This document shows, piece after piece, positions 37,001 through 48,647 of a stretch of 64,000 nt of DNA. This stretch comes from Dromaius novaehollandiae (Eukaryota; Chordata; Aves; Casuariiformes; Dromaiidae): NCBI RefSeq assembly GCF_036370855.1, contig NC_088130.1:69912941-69976940 (forward strand), written 5' to 3'. The notes under the pieces were generated by a model. That model did not search any database, had not been told where the DNA came from, and worked only from the letters and a program-made list of their open reading frames with translations. Positions within the stretch are counted from its first letter, which is position 1. Every line of letters starts with the position of its first letter. The position numbers and the translations under genes are program-made.

Positions 37001-39957
37001 AGATTAGGAACAGACAGGAGGAAGCAGGGAGGCACCGTAGGACTTGCCCAGCTGGCAACTCTTGTCCTTTCGCAGAAGCCACCAGAGCTTCTGGATTGAA
37101 ATGAGTGGGACTGGTGGCCCTAAAACTCCCAGAAATTTGGAATCTTTTACAAAAACGGAATGCTGCTGCATTATCCATTGGGCTGCTCCTCTCTGCATTT
37201 GAGGATGCAGATCTGGAGAGCTTTCCTGCACGCTGTCTTTTTCAGAAACTTTTGGGGAGAGGTCATTGTTGTCAGGGAGAGACAAATGCTTATTATTTTA
37301 CTACAGATTTTCCCCAGAGGTTGATGTCAGTATAATCACTCAGAGCCTAAAGTCTGTCCTGAGACAAGAATCAATACTTCTGTTTTAAGCCTCATTCACA
37401 GAGAGTGATTGCATGTGCTCAAGCAGTCCATAACCGAGTGGGTATTAGCAGTTCATCATCTATCAGCTAGTTGAGCAGCAAAACATTTCGGAAATATTTT
37501 TCTCACACCACATACCAACATATGTATGAGATAGTTGATCACTGTACATATATTAGAAGAATTATATTATTTTTTAACTTGCAAAGCAGATAAAGGAAAC
37601 CTATGGATTTCAATGATACTAATCCAAACTTTACTAACCCACCCAGCCCTTCCAATGAGTGCTGTAAAATCTGTGAGCTGTCACTATATCTGGTAAATTC
37701 AAATTTCCCTTTGGCCATCCAAAGCATTACCTTGGCTGTAAATTCCCGAAGGAATGAGCATGCCTTCCTGTCCTACCTTTATGCCGTTTAAACCAGCAGT
37801 AGTCAGTGCATCTCGGAGTGGTTATTTCATCTCTCAGCCTCTGAGCCCAAGTTGTATAAATAATGCTCTGTTTTAGAGTCAACCAGGAAAGCACCTATTG
37901 CTGCATAATTTACTATCTAAAAATGACATGCCAGTTCTCATCTTCCTTACTCCCCCCCAGGCCCACCTTAAATTCCTTGTCTGCTAATTAGGTGTTTACA
38001 GTTCACTCATTTTAATGGCTGCTTGCAAATAATATTTCCTGTAACTATGGGGTTCCAGGCTCTGCTGTGCTGGGATTTCTAAGCAGGTCCAATACTGAAG
38101 TTAATTGATATAGGCCATTTGCTGAGCTATCCCTGTGCTGGATACACACTCAGAAATCTATTTTATATCCTTTTACACCAGAGTAAACATTATTCTGTCC
38201 TCAGGATGCAATGTGGTTTGGATTGAACACGTCCTTCAGTCCTCGGTATGAAACTCTTCTGACCGTATTTCCTTACGCAGTCTGGGAAGTGACAGAGGAC
38301 ACAAAATGGAAATCACTCATTATTCAGTCTCACGCTACTGCAATTTCCTTTCTTCTTACTTTCCAAATCCAGATTCAGCTTTAAGGGGTGGCATATCCAT
38401 TTCTTGGTCCAGTATTTGGTGCTTTAGAGGAAAATCGTCACCAGTCTCAGCTGAGGTTAGGACTGCAGAGGCAGAGACAGGAGCCTCTGATGGAGGATCA
38501 TGCTGGAGAGAAACTCGTGAGTCGGGGCTGAATCCACTGAACTGCAAAACCCGGCTGAGGCACCACCTTCCCGCGCTTCACACGCTCAGCCAGCATGTCT
38601 GACTAATAAGCACTTCTAGGTCGCTTCTTACTGATTTATTTTTCACTGGTATTTGGAAGTTATGGAAACAATTGGTTGGCTCTCGTGTCATTGTAAAACC
38701 CAACATTTCTGAATTTCTGAACCTGTGCAACAGGTCAGCAGCATCTCCCCATCCAGGAGCTGGGTAAGTCAGTAGATACTACCTCGGTGCTGAAGGCTTC
38801 TTCTGTTGTTAGGTGGGTTTTTTTTACTTCAAAAAATCTAGTGTTGCAGTCATCAAAGAAAATGCATATTGCTTCCTAATCCCAAATGGAGTGAGTTAAC
38901 ATTTTTTTAAGTCTTGTATATACCTGAAGAATTTGCTGGCATTATTTCTGCTTAGCTCAGTCATATTTTCAAGAAGAGCGTTTTACTAGAGTGGAATGAC
39001 ATTTTTGCACAGGATGTCAAGGATCTGTCGAAAGCCCTTTCTTAAATACCGTCCGGATGGTTTTAGCTGGACCCGAGGGAAGCGAAGCACTTGTACCCAG
39101 GGCCATGAGGTCTGCCGAAGGAAAACAGGAAAGCAGGGGCGGACGGATGGACAGACAGACAACACTGGCAAATAAGTTCACGACATTTCTAGAAAGGTGA
39201 TGTGGTCATTGCTAAAAGCTCTGGTTAAGTAAAGTACCATAAAATTAGAGAAGAATATTCTCTATGGAACTGAAAAGAGTACTTTTAAGCTGAAAAAAGC
39301 CTGCAAGATTTGTAGAGAATAAGTCTTCAGAAGTACTTTGTTTATGGCAAACTATCGCCGTATGACAAACAGAAAGCCTTATGGGTACAGATTAAAAAAA
39401 TGGGAGAGTCTTTTACTGCAAAATGCAGGTTTAGGGTGCATGAATTTCTTCATGAATCTGGACAGAATTTGATAAATATCATTTGGTAAAAGAAAAGGAG
39501 GAAAAATTTGGAAATACTGAATGTTTCATTTTGCTATTTTTAAGCAAAATATTTCAAGCGTTCACTCAGAAAGAGTTGTCATCTTTAAATTTAACTTGGT
39601 TAAACTTTGTAAAGAGCAAAATCACTTGGAAACAAATTGGTTTTGATCAGGATGTTTATTTCTCTAGCAAGTGAAATGTGTTTTCATTGCAGGTCTACTC
39701 CAAATGATTTTTCCCCAACATTTCGGTTTACAGAGCAGTTAAATCTATTTGCAGAGGCTCAGTGAAGACCTGAGCATCAGAAAACGTTAAGCATCCACCC
39801 TGTAAAATACGGCAGCCGTAAGACACTGCATCAGTTGCTTTTGCGTTGTTGGCTCAGGTGCAGCCCAACCCCTAAACACCTCCGAGATAACCACGAAACG
39901 GCTGCCGAGACGCCCGAGCACTCTGCGGGTCTCTGCAAAGCCAAGTGCAAATTAACT

Positions 39958-39998
39958 CCTGCAGATGCACAGATGTCTTGCAGAGGTCCCTTCCAACT
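39958..39998 (+). mobile_element. Possible CR1 3' tail fragment
   Basis: AGATGTCTTGCAGAGGTCCC followed by TTCCAACTGG resembles the CR1 3' UTR end motif (GATGA-C-AGAGGTCCCTTCCAACC) seen intact at 63.1 kb and degraded at 21.15 kb. Nothing upstream is convincing, so this may be a very short truncated insertion or a chance match. Confidence 0.35.
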
Positions 39999-40409
39999 GG
40001 ATACGCCAATGAAACCATCAAAATCTGCGTAAACCTTGGCCATCAGTCCTGTTACATATTCACAGTATAAGTCACCGGGCAGTCATGGGATCAGCCCCTT
40101 TTTTTGAATGTTGTATTTTACTGGGATTATACTTTGGACTTAATCTGGAAATAATTAGATGTTTATGTATCTTTTTGTTGGCCCCTGGTGCCTTGCTTCT
40201 TCGGCAGATGCAGAGGAAATACAAAGCGCCTGCTCCTTGCTGGCAGTGAGCAGCGAGGGAAAGCGTGTGGGGAATTCGGATCCCAGCGCCAGGTACGGGA
40301 TGTGGCTCTTTGGAGACGGGTCTGGGCTGAGTTAAAGCTAGGACTGCTTTGCACTCCAAGTACTTTAGAATAGCCTGAGATGACATCCATTAGGGTCAAC
40401 AGGAGTTTT

Positions 40410-40438
40410 TTTGACTCACAAGAGGGTTGTGAGTCAAA
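40410..40438. repeat. Perfect inverted repeat with two AP-1-type sites
   Basis: TTTGACTCACAA (40,410-40,421), loop GAGGG (40,422-40,426), TTGTGAGTCAAA (40,427-40,438). Arms of 12 bases pair perfectly. Each arm contains TGACTCA or its complement TGAGTCA, the consensus for Jun/Fos (AP-1) binding. It could be a paired transcription-factor site, or a chance or slippage-derived palindrome. Confidence 0.9.
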
Positions 40439-41199
40439 CTACCTACCACGGTAAGTATAATTGAATTAATAAAGCTTTGTATTTCTCTAAAGATTTCTGC
40501 TTTTATAGATCAATGTGCTTTGGACCAAACTTACCAGAGGTCCTCCAGCAGAATTTCAGCAGAAAGTAGACATCTAAGTGAAGAGCTGAAGCCCATGGAG
40601 CATCCGAGCACGAAGCTGCCTCCTTCCTGGTGCACCTTCTGCGGATACCTTAGGTGACAGCAGGGGACAAACATGTTGTAGATGGAGTCAGCTGGACGAG
40701 GGGAACTCACTGATCACTTTTGCACCCCGTAATCAAGAACGTGCACCACAGAGCGATGCTAAAGGGGGTTCACAGCTCCTCTGGCTTAGTGTCCGCAGCC
40801 GGGCATGGACAGGGTGTCTCAGGACCGTGAAGTGGGGAGCATGTTATGCTTCTAAGCAAAAATGGAGATCTCAAATGAGACACTTCTCTGCCTGTCTTTT
40901 GGGGGAGCATGCTGATGTATTTTCTCAGAATATTGTCTAAAAAGGTACTAGTAAACTAACATAGCAAAAAAAAAGTACATCGATCACAAAAATAAGACAA
41001 TCATAAGATAATTCTGGAAAATACTGAGCAGAAGAGAGACGATGTGTTCAACACACCTGTCTTTAGCTATCTGCCCTTGCCCAGTGCTCGGTACTTCTCC
41101 GTGGACCTCCCAGTTGAAAATGGTCCCAGCCCAGATGTCTGTGGGGACCCTCTGAACAGTTTATGGGGTATTTCAGCTGCTGGGATTTTTATTTTTTCT

Positions 41200-42140
41200 C
41201 ACTTTTCTCTGGCCAGCACGCGGGGGTCTGCAGGCAGGAGAAGCCGCCTTGCCAGGTTCTTGTTTCCGTGGTTTTTAGGCTGGTCGTGAAGGGCCGTTTC
41301 GGGTGAGCAGCAGTGTTTTACGTGGCCGTGGGCAGCTCCAGAGCTGGAGCTGGGGGAGCGGGATCAGCCTCAAGCGAGGTCTGCTTTTGCATCCAGGTGC
41401 TTGCCGCTTCGGCGGGGCGGAGGGCGGTGGGGCTGCCTTCTCCCGAGGACCGGAGCTGGAAAGCCAGCGCTGAAACGCCAAGAGGCCTCGTCTCCGGCGC
41501 CGAGCAGCGCCCATCGCTTGAGCTACACTGACCTCCAGAGGCTTTGCCCTGAATTGTCTCCTTTTCCGTTCCTGTGGCAGCAGGTTGGTGTTTTCAGTAC
41601 TTGAGGTCAGGCTGAAACACGAGCAGAATATCCCACAGCAGCCGGAAAACGTGAGCACGCAGAGGCAGCCCATGCCGGGCCCACGTCCCACTGCAAACGA
41701 ACCAGGCACGTCATTAAAAGCAATTCCGCTTCTTTTAAGGAAACCGGTTCCACCGTCCCTCTGAAGGACGGCGTCCGCGTGGGCCCCGCGGAGCGCCAGG
41801 CAAGCCCCGGCGCTTGGTCGGCGGTAGAAGGATGTTCACGGTGGTGGAAGCAGAGCCGAGGGGGCTGCGATCCCGCAGAGAGGGCTGGGAAAGGCGCTGC
41901 GAAAGTTTCCTGGATTTTGGTTTGAGGTTAAAAGTAGGCAGTAGAAAAGAGATTAGTTGTAATAGTATTATTCCTACAAAGAAATATTTATAAAGAAACC
42001 CCTTCTCCAAGTGAATGAAAGTTCGCAACTTATTGGGCTGGGAGTGTTGTTTTATCCTTGGAAAAACAACCGGAGACACCCTGACGGCAGTACCCCCCTC
42101 TGGGGGCTGCTGGGCTGCCTCCTTGGCACCGCCGGCTGCC
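41200..42140. other. Orphan CpG-rich block (CpG-island-like)
   Basis: By eye 26 CpGs fall between 41,219 and 41,518 alone, and density stays high to about 42,130. Flanks are AT-rich. Open frames of 110-144 codons exist on both strands in several phases, which is normal for such composition; none has a recognisable domain. It lies about 6 kb beyond the MBD2 poly(A) site. It may be the promoter of an unannotated transcript or a distal regulatory island. Confidence 0.55.
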
Positions 42141-45100
42141 TGACCCACCGGCTTTTCCTAAGGGAAAGGATTGCACTGGATGGAGGTGGAGAAGCTCCAC
42201 ATCCTGCTCTCCACTGCACTTTCTTTGGGAAATCTGTAAGATTCCCTCGGGGCAACCGAGGCAGAATCACCTGCCTAGAACTTCGCAAGGGGCTGGATAT
42301 CTTAGGCAGCCAAATTATTTGCATCCTTTGGGGAGAGCAGTAGCAGTGGGGGTAAAAGCCTTGCACGGTCCCAGCCAATGCACTGCCACACAACCCATTT
42401 TTAAGTAGATGTTCGGTTTAGCCTACTTTATCATTAGCATAGCTGGATTCAATTTAATTGGTTTCAGGAGCAACACATGAATGCAAATTTTAACAGTGAA
42501 TGCGAACCTCTTATTTAAACCGGCATGAAGCAGTTGAATGATGCTACTAGCACAGGGAATGGTTTAAAGGTGCAATCAGTGATGCATCAATGAAGTGATG
42601 CTAGCTTTATTGAAGAAATGATAACACTTTTGACATAAGACCTGGTGAAAAGCCAGTCTTTCCATTGCAGATAGAAAAATGAAAGCTTACACCTAAGTTC
42701 TTCTACAGTCAATGAAAAAAGCATCTATTCATTTTATTGAAGTGAATTTTAGCATATTTAACATTTTAACACCCCCAAAAGACTACTGCATTATGTTTTA
42801 AGCATCTGCCTCAAAAATACATGATACAAAAGAAAATGCTTACTTGTGCACCAAAAAGTCTCCTCCAACCGTAACACTGATGATCCCTTCACAAAAATCC
42901 CTGGTGCTGCTCTGAGGGCTCTCGAGCGGTGCCCGCAGTGTAAGTGACGCTCGCTTTTTTCCCCAGGTGGTGACATATTCTGCACCAGAGCTTTTCTCAA
43001 GCTGCCTTTTCAACTTAATCACCAGCCAACCCATGAAGGAAGGAGAGGGAAGAGTTGAGCATTTTGCTATCTAAGGAATAATGCCACTTCTTTGGGAACA
43101 CAAAGGGAGAACTAGTTATATATAGCATCTGGCTTTGTTTTGGTTGCATTACAGAGGCTGCTTCAGACGTAAAGGTCATCTTCATTTCTCTTTAAACGTG
43201 CCTGGTGAATCACTATGGTCTGCTCCTGGCAAACAGGGTATGTACATACACAGTAAGTCTGCAGCTGCCTCTATATGTGAGCATGCAAGCCATTTCTATG
43301 TACAAAATACACTATAAAGATTTTATCCAACACACATAAGATGGCAGTAATTGCCCAAATTAGACCTTATATCACTTCTTCCAAAGACTAAATGTAATGT
43401 AAACAATATCCAAGAAACGACTCAGGGAGTTCTGGGGTTAGTTGTGGTCACAAGCAATACTCTGGTTAACAATCTACAGTTTCTTTACAGAATAGCTACA
43501 AACTGTTTAGAAGCAACTGTTTAGATCCTATTTCATGTGAGGAACCTGACCTAAACCTCTGATGTCACATTAAATGTTTCCATAAGGGTACTTTTAAAGG
43601 TTTACTTTGCAAAGAACCCTTCATCAGGACTGGGGAAGAGACAGAAGGAAGAATCCAAGCAGTTGATGAATCTTTGACCCATTTTTTAAAGGACTGTAGC
43701 AATGAAATATCATGCACATGCTAAAAATCGTATTTTTTTTACCAAGAAGTTCAGTACAAAACAGCATGTGAACATGTCCCTGCTGGAATGAAAAATCAGA
43801 AATGCACATTGTAACTATTTGTTTACATCAGGCATATTTAATGGCCTGGGAGAAAAAAAAATGGATTGTCAACAATGAAAACTGAAAATATTTGCTTTCA
43901 CAGAGGGACAAAATCACTCTCATGCCAATAGCTGGGAGAAGTTTGTGGGCAGCCTTAATCACATCCTTCCTTCCTGCATGTGTTCAGTAGCGGAGAGGTA
44001 GAGAGAGTTTTACACTGACAGCTCAGAGCGGGGACAGAAGATGTCCATGAAGCAAATGTAGTTTTTGCCAGGCATTTACTCCTTGTAATCCACAAAGGGA
44101 ATGGCAATTCAAGCAATGGAATTGCCAAGGAGCTGCCTGCGCTCTAGAGATGTGCTTTATCCCATTTAACGTGATCCTAGAGTTACCTTAGTGCTCAGAG
44201 ACATTGTTTTGTTCCTTATAATACAACACAGTTGTGATGGCTAAGTTAAAGAACTCAGTAAAGCAGGGAGTGATGCTGATTTAATGGCAGCAGCTTGTTA
44301 AGAGGAAAAAAATGCTATCTTTCTGCACCCTACTTCAAAAAAACTAGATGCTGAGTTATTGTTTCAGTCATCCGCGCTGCAGATGAGAACAGCACATCTT
44401 TGGATTTAAGAGTTGCTTTGTGAGTTCTTGTTCCAGTCAACACAATGACTCCAAAGAGAAAACATACAGATAAATAACTAATCAAAAATTGTGGTTTTGA
44501 ACTAGTTGTGAATTTCTTCTTGAAAGTGCCTGCAAAACTTATCAATTTGCATATAAGAGAATCAGAGCCCTTGCTGGTGTGAACTTTTGAATTCTTTGAA
44601 TGAGCCCTTTGAATAAATACCAAATCATTTGGATTTTCTTATTTTGACAGCTGCTTTTATATGAAAAAGTGCATTCAGAATTTTACACAAGTGCAGCTTA
44701 TATCATTTGTCAAACTTATTTGTGACAGTATAAAGCTAAAGTAGAGAAAGTATGAGTCCTAAAACATTACTCAAAGCTATTAGTCATATATTTTTTAAAG
44801 AAAGGTATAAAAGAATGAAGGTTGTTAACAATACATTAAAATTCAATTGAACTATGGCAAGGTGCTAAACCTGTGAGAGCCAGGTTTACTGTTTTCCAGT
44901 ACCAAAGGGCTGAAGGAAACGGGCTCACAGCACTAGTGAGATGGACAAGCAATGTAAGAAGTCTTCTCCAGGTCTAACTCCTGCAACAACACAGAGTGCT
45001 GATAGAAGAGATAAGCTCACTACTTTTTCTTGCCCAGAGGTAAATGACTTTAAACCAGCGGCTCAGTCTGGAGCTTTTTCTTTTTTCTAGTTATTTCTCT

Positions 45101-48100
45101 CTCCCAGGAAAAAGAAAGAAAAAAAAAAAGCAATTGTTATGTAGCTGGTAAAGGAGCAAGTCAAAAATGTCTACTTCCTTCCCAAAACATACCGGCAGTT
45201 TGAGGGAAGGTCCCGAATCCCAAGACTCTCCAGTCCCAGTGAGGATCCTCACACTAAGCTATGGCATGCTACATTTTCTCTGTAGTCCACTCAATTTTGA
45301 ACTATTTCCTTAGAAGTGGAAAGGCTTTATTTGGAAGCATAGGGGACACCTCTAGGCAGTGTACAACATGAGGATTTGGAGGGGTGGAGAGGTGTCAAGA
45401 TGTAGAATCCCACATTTTAAATCAGCCCGGAGAGATTACAGAATTAAACTCAGCTCTTCCACATCCAAGACAAAGTAAAATAAAAAGTGAGACACTACCA
45501 TAGTCTTAAAAGGAAAAGGACTCTTGGCAGCATTTTTTTTTCATATGCAAATATAAATAAAAGGGTTTATAAGAATAAAAGCATTCAAGAGCCTGAACAT
45601 TAAGTGCTGAGCTGGAAATGCAAAAGCACCTAAGCACCAAGAACCAGCGGGAACAGCATTCCAGCACGCCCGTGACCTAGGTGAGACAAGGTGCAGCTTG
45701 CTGGTTTCTTATGCATCCTAACCTGAGGCCTTTCTTGGTGGAAAGGATACAAGTAGCTCAAGAGCTTCACTAAGGCGTGGATTTCACTAAGCAGACTGCA
45801 TGCCTGACAATCAGATATTGCAGTACTTAGCATCGTTGTACCTACACCTTCTTTGGACCTGGACTGAAATGTTGTAAAACTTAGCCATTAAAGCCATCAA
45901 GATGGACAAACCAGGTACACTGACACTTGCAAGGACGTGGAAATGAGAGATGACGCTTGAGGAGAAATTCTGTCAGTAAAGGAAAACGAGAAAAGATAAA
46001 ATTTTTTTGCTGTGAAAACAGTTAAATATATTTTATAGATAAAAAAAACATTTGTAACCACCAACATTCCAACCACCAGGATACAGAGAAGCCATTTAAT
46101 CTTCCTTTAAAAGATAAAGCAGTGATTGCCCAGGCTAGGTGCACTGGATCCACCAGGATTTGCAGACAGAACCACATCCTCTGTAGGAATGTATATGCAG
46201 GCAAGTGATACCTTTCCCTCTTGCTGGTTTTACAGACTTCCAGATAGAAAAATCATACTGAAAACAGAAAATCATTCCATTCCAAGCTGCTCCAAGGACC
46301 ATTAAGCCACTACAGCAGATTTATACCCATCTCTTTATGTTCTTATTGCCAACAGATGAAAGGCTTCCATCAGAACCAAGAGTTTGACAGAGAGGTGACG
46401 AACACATTAGTGGAAATTCTTTCCTCAAATTTTTTTGAGTCAAAACTTTGGAAACTTCTTCATTTTTAATACACAGTTTTCTAAGTTTTTCTTCCCCCCA
46501 AGGCTTTGCATCTCCTTTGCTAATAGTGGTTACTCACCAAAACATTAAAAAAAAGTGATAAAAGACATCATCAACAAATAAAACAACAGTGCGTTAAACA
46601 GAGTAGCAACATTTCATAAAAGCTACAACAGCTGGCACGCCTTTCTCCACCAGCTGAGGAGGTGCTATAGGAACAAGCACTATAAGATGCTGTACATTCA
46701 GTCTCCTGGTTTTCAGCAGGAAATTTTGTATGCAAGACATTAGACCCTTCTCCCCAGGGCATTAAGTGCTAACACTGGTGTAATAAACTAACAAAACTAC
46801 AAACCATAGTCAAATAGCTACTATTAAGAGCAGCCTTTCTTCTGAAAGAGCTGTATCTGCTTTTTGTGCTTACATGAAACATTTTAATCACGAAGAACCT
46901 TTTAAAGCAACTTCTGTGCTAGCTTTATTGCACTTTAACATGCAGTCATGTGAGGAGTAATGACCAAGTATTTTCCTCCCTAAAATGAGACTGCATTGTA
47001 CAGCTACACAAGAGAAGTCACTCAAATCCTCATCTGGGTTCATGAACTCTTTGATCAGTAAATACACAGAAACAGAGTAAGAGAAACAGAACAAGAGCAT
47101 AAACTATTTTTAAATTGAACTAATTGTCAATGGTTAGGTGCATTCTCTGGTCTTCACCCAAATTCTACCTCCCAAGATTTATCTGTCAAATCCTCACCTT
47201 ATGTTCTGAAGAGTTACTAGGTAGTGCAGCCTAAGTATATTCCCAAAAAAATCTTAAAGAAATTCACCAAATAATGACAATTTGCTGTGAATGTAGTTTC
47301 TTTCTGATATCATAGAAGTCTGTTAGTAACAGGCTCCATTCTTTTCTTAAGGAGAGACTTTGACTGTTCCCTCGTCTGTGACCAGATCGGGAAAGACCAG
47401 ATCCATTCCTTTACTTTTATTCTGCCCAGTTCTAGAGCAGAAGGAAGCTAATTCAGAAAAATTGTAATTTGTCTTCATTCCCACCATACCCATCCCAAGA
47501 AAACCTGCAGCAAGATCCAGTGTCTCTCTCCCTTTCCTCTTGCAATCAGTATTACGTAGACTGAAGAGAGATGCTGGAAGCGATGGAAAACCTCCCCTCT
47601 TGCGGGCTGCAGATCGGTATGATATACTCATAGTTACGGAGGAGCAGACTTTGTTCTAACCCTGGAACTACTGTGACCTGTCAGGCAATTTAGTCTTTAA
47701 ATCTCCAGGGAAGTTAGGCAAACCAGCTCAGTTACCTGATTATTCAGGAACTGTGCAAGAGCCTGCTCACCTCACAAAACTCTTTGCAGTGCCATAGGCC
47801 ATCCTGATATCCAAACTGTTTTGTCTACCTAGACAGAAACAAAATCAAGTTTTGGCACCTGCTGCATTCTGTGCTGAAGACACTTTCATTACAGTTTCAC
47901 TTCAACCTCAAAGAGGAACTTTGTAAAGTCATGCTAGCTGTTTATTTTTGGCACTCTTTCTCAGAGGAAATACGCGATTGTATTTCACCTCAGCTGAAAA
48001 ATCCACAATTGTGCCCGAGTTCACACAGATTTCCTGAGGCAGTGCTCTGGGCAAAGACACACATTTTGATATATGCCTTTTCCAGCCTATCCAATCTCTG

Positions 48101-48169
48101 GCTAAGTGAACACTGAAATATGGGCAGGGACATTCTTTCCTCACTCTATCCACAACACAACAAGTTTTC
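42141..48169. other. Intergenic, downstream of MBD2
   Basis: AT-rich DNA between the CpG-rich block and the MBD2 poly(A) site. The 42,400-42,640 part has repeated ATTA/TAAT and ATGCAAAT-like cores (GAATGCAAATTTT at 42,479) and might be a conserved element. No gene, RNA or mobile element is recognised. Confidence 0.55.
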
Positions 48170-48647
48170 AACTGATCGGAATATAATCATTTATTTATCT
48201 TTACAGTGATGACGGAAGAATGTACAGGTGTTTTCACCCATAGGTATAAAAATCTGTTTATATACACTGAGTCACAATAACCTTTAATTGGGAAATCATT
48301 CTGTTCTCCTGATCCATCCTTACTAAAAACCACAGGAAAAACAAATATTTAGTAGGGGCAATATAATTCCAGTAGGTTTGCAACCTGGCATCAAAAGCTC
48401 AGCTTTAGATTAAGGGTAATGTTCAATACTTAAAAAAGGACTTTAAGTCATAGGACACAAAATAAAGTTGCTTTTCAAATAAGATATATACATCAAAAAT
48501 AGGAGTCTAAAAAAGGCATTGGTTTTAATGCTATTAGAAAGCTATATAAATGTGCATGGGTCCATTTCTTCTTATAACGAAAGACCGAAGGAGAAAGTGC
48601 CTCTGGCTTTTAGGAATTTCCTCCTGGGACAAGTCAGTTAAAAGTAC
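48170..48647 (-). other. MBD2: MBD2 terminal noncoding exon (3' UTR)
   Basis: The exon begins with GTACTTTTAACTGAC after the acceptor TTCTCTTTTACAG (ending at 48,648) and ends around 48,170, just past a polyadenylation signal. Several stretches read like the human MBD2 3' UTR from memory: the segment around 48,480-48,540 (AATGCCTTTTT and TTTTGATGTATATATC), the segment around 48,220-48,270 (ATTGTGACT, GTATATAAACA and TTTTTATAC), and the ACACCTGTACATTCTTCC block just before the poly(A) signal. This level of untranslated conservation supports the assignment and suggests post-transcriptional regulatory content. The exact cleavage position is inferred, not seen. Confidence 0.85.
48190..48195 (-). 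terminator. MBD2 polyadenylation signal AATAAA
   Basis: On the minus strand the sequence AAAGATAAATAAATGATT contains a canonical AATAAA. About 15-25 bases downstream, cleavage would fall near 48,165-48,180. It is followed by a GU-rich element (TTGTTGTGTTGTGG, about 48,145-48,160 on the plus strand), the expected binding region for CstF. The match of the flanking sequence to the human MBD2 3' end makes this the likely major site. Confidence 0.85.

Larger units (their letters stand above)
37001..41199. other. Intergenic, containing an inverted repeat and possible CR1 tail
   Basis: Apart from the possible CR1 tail at 39.96 kb and the AP-1-type inverted repeat at 40,410-40,438, nothing is recognised. 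Confidence 0.5.

Noticed and set aside
41275..42393. Several 110-144 codon frames on both strands in the CpG-rich block
   Set aside because: Overlapping open frames in many phases are expected where stop codons are scarce because of GC content; none has a domain.
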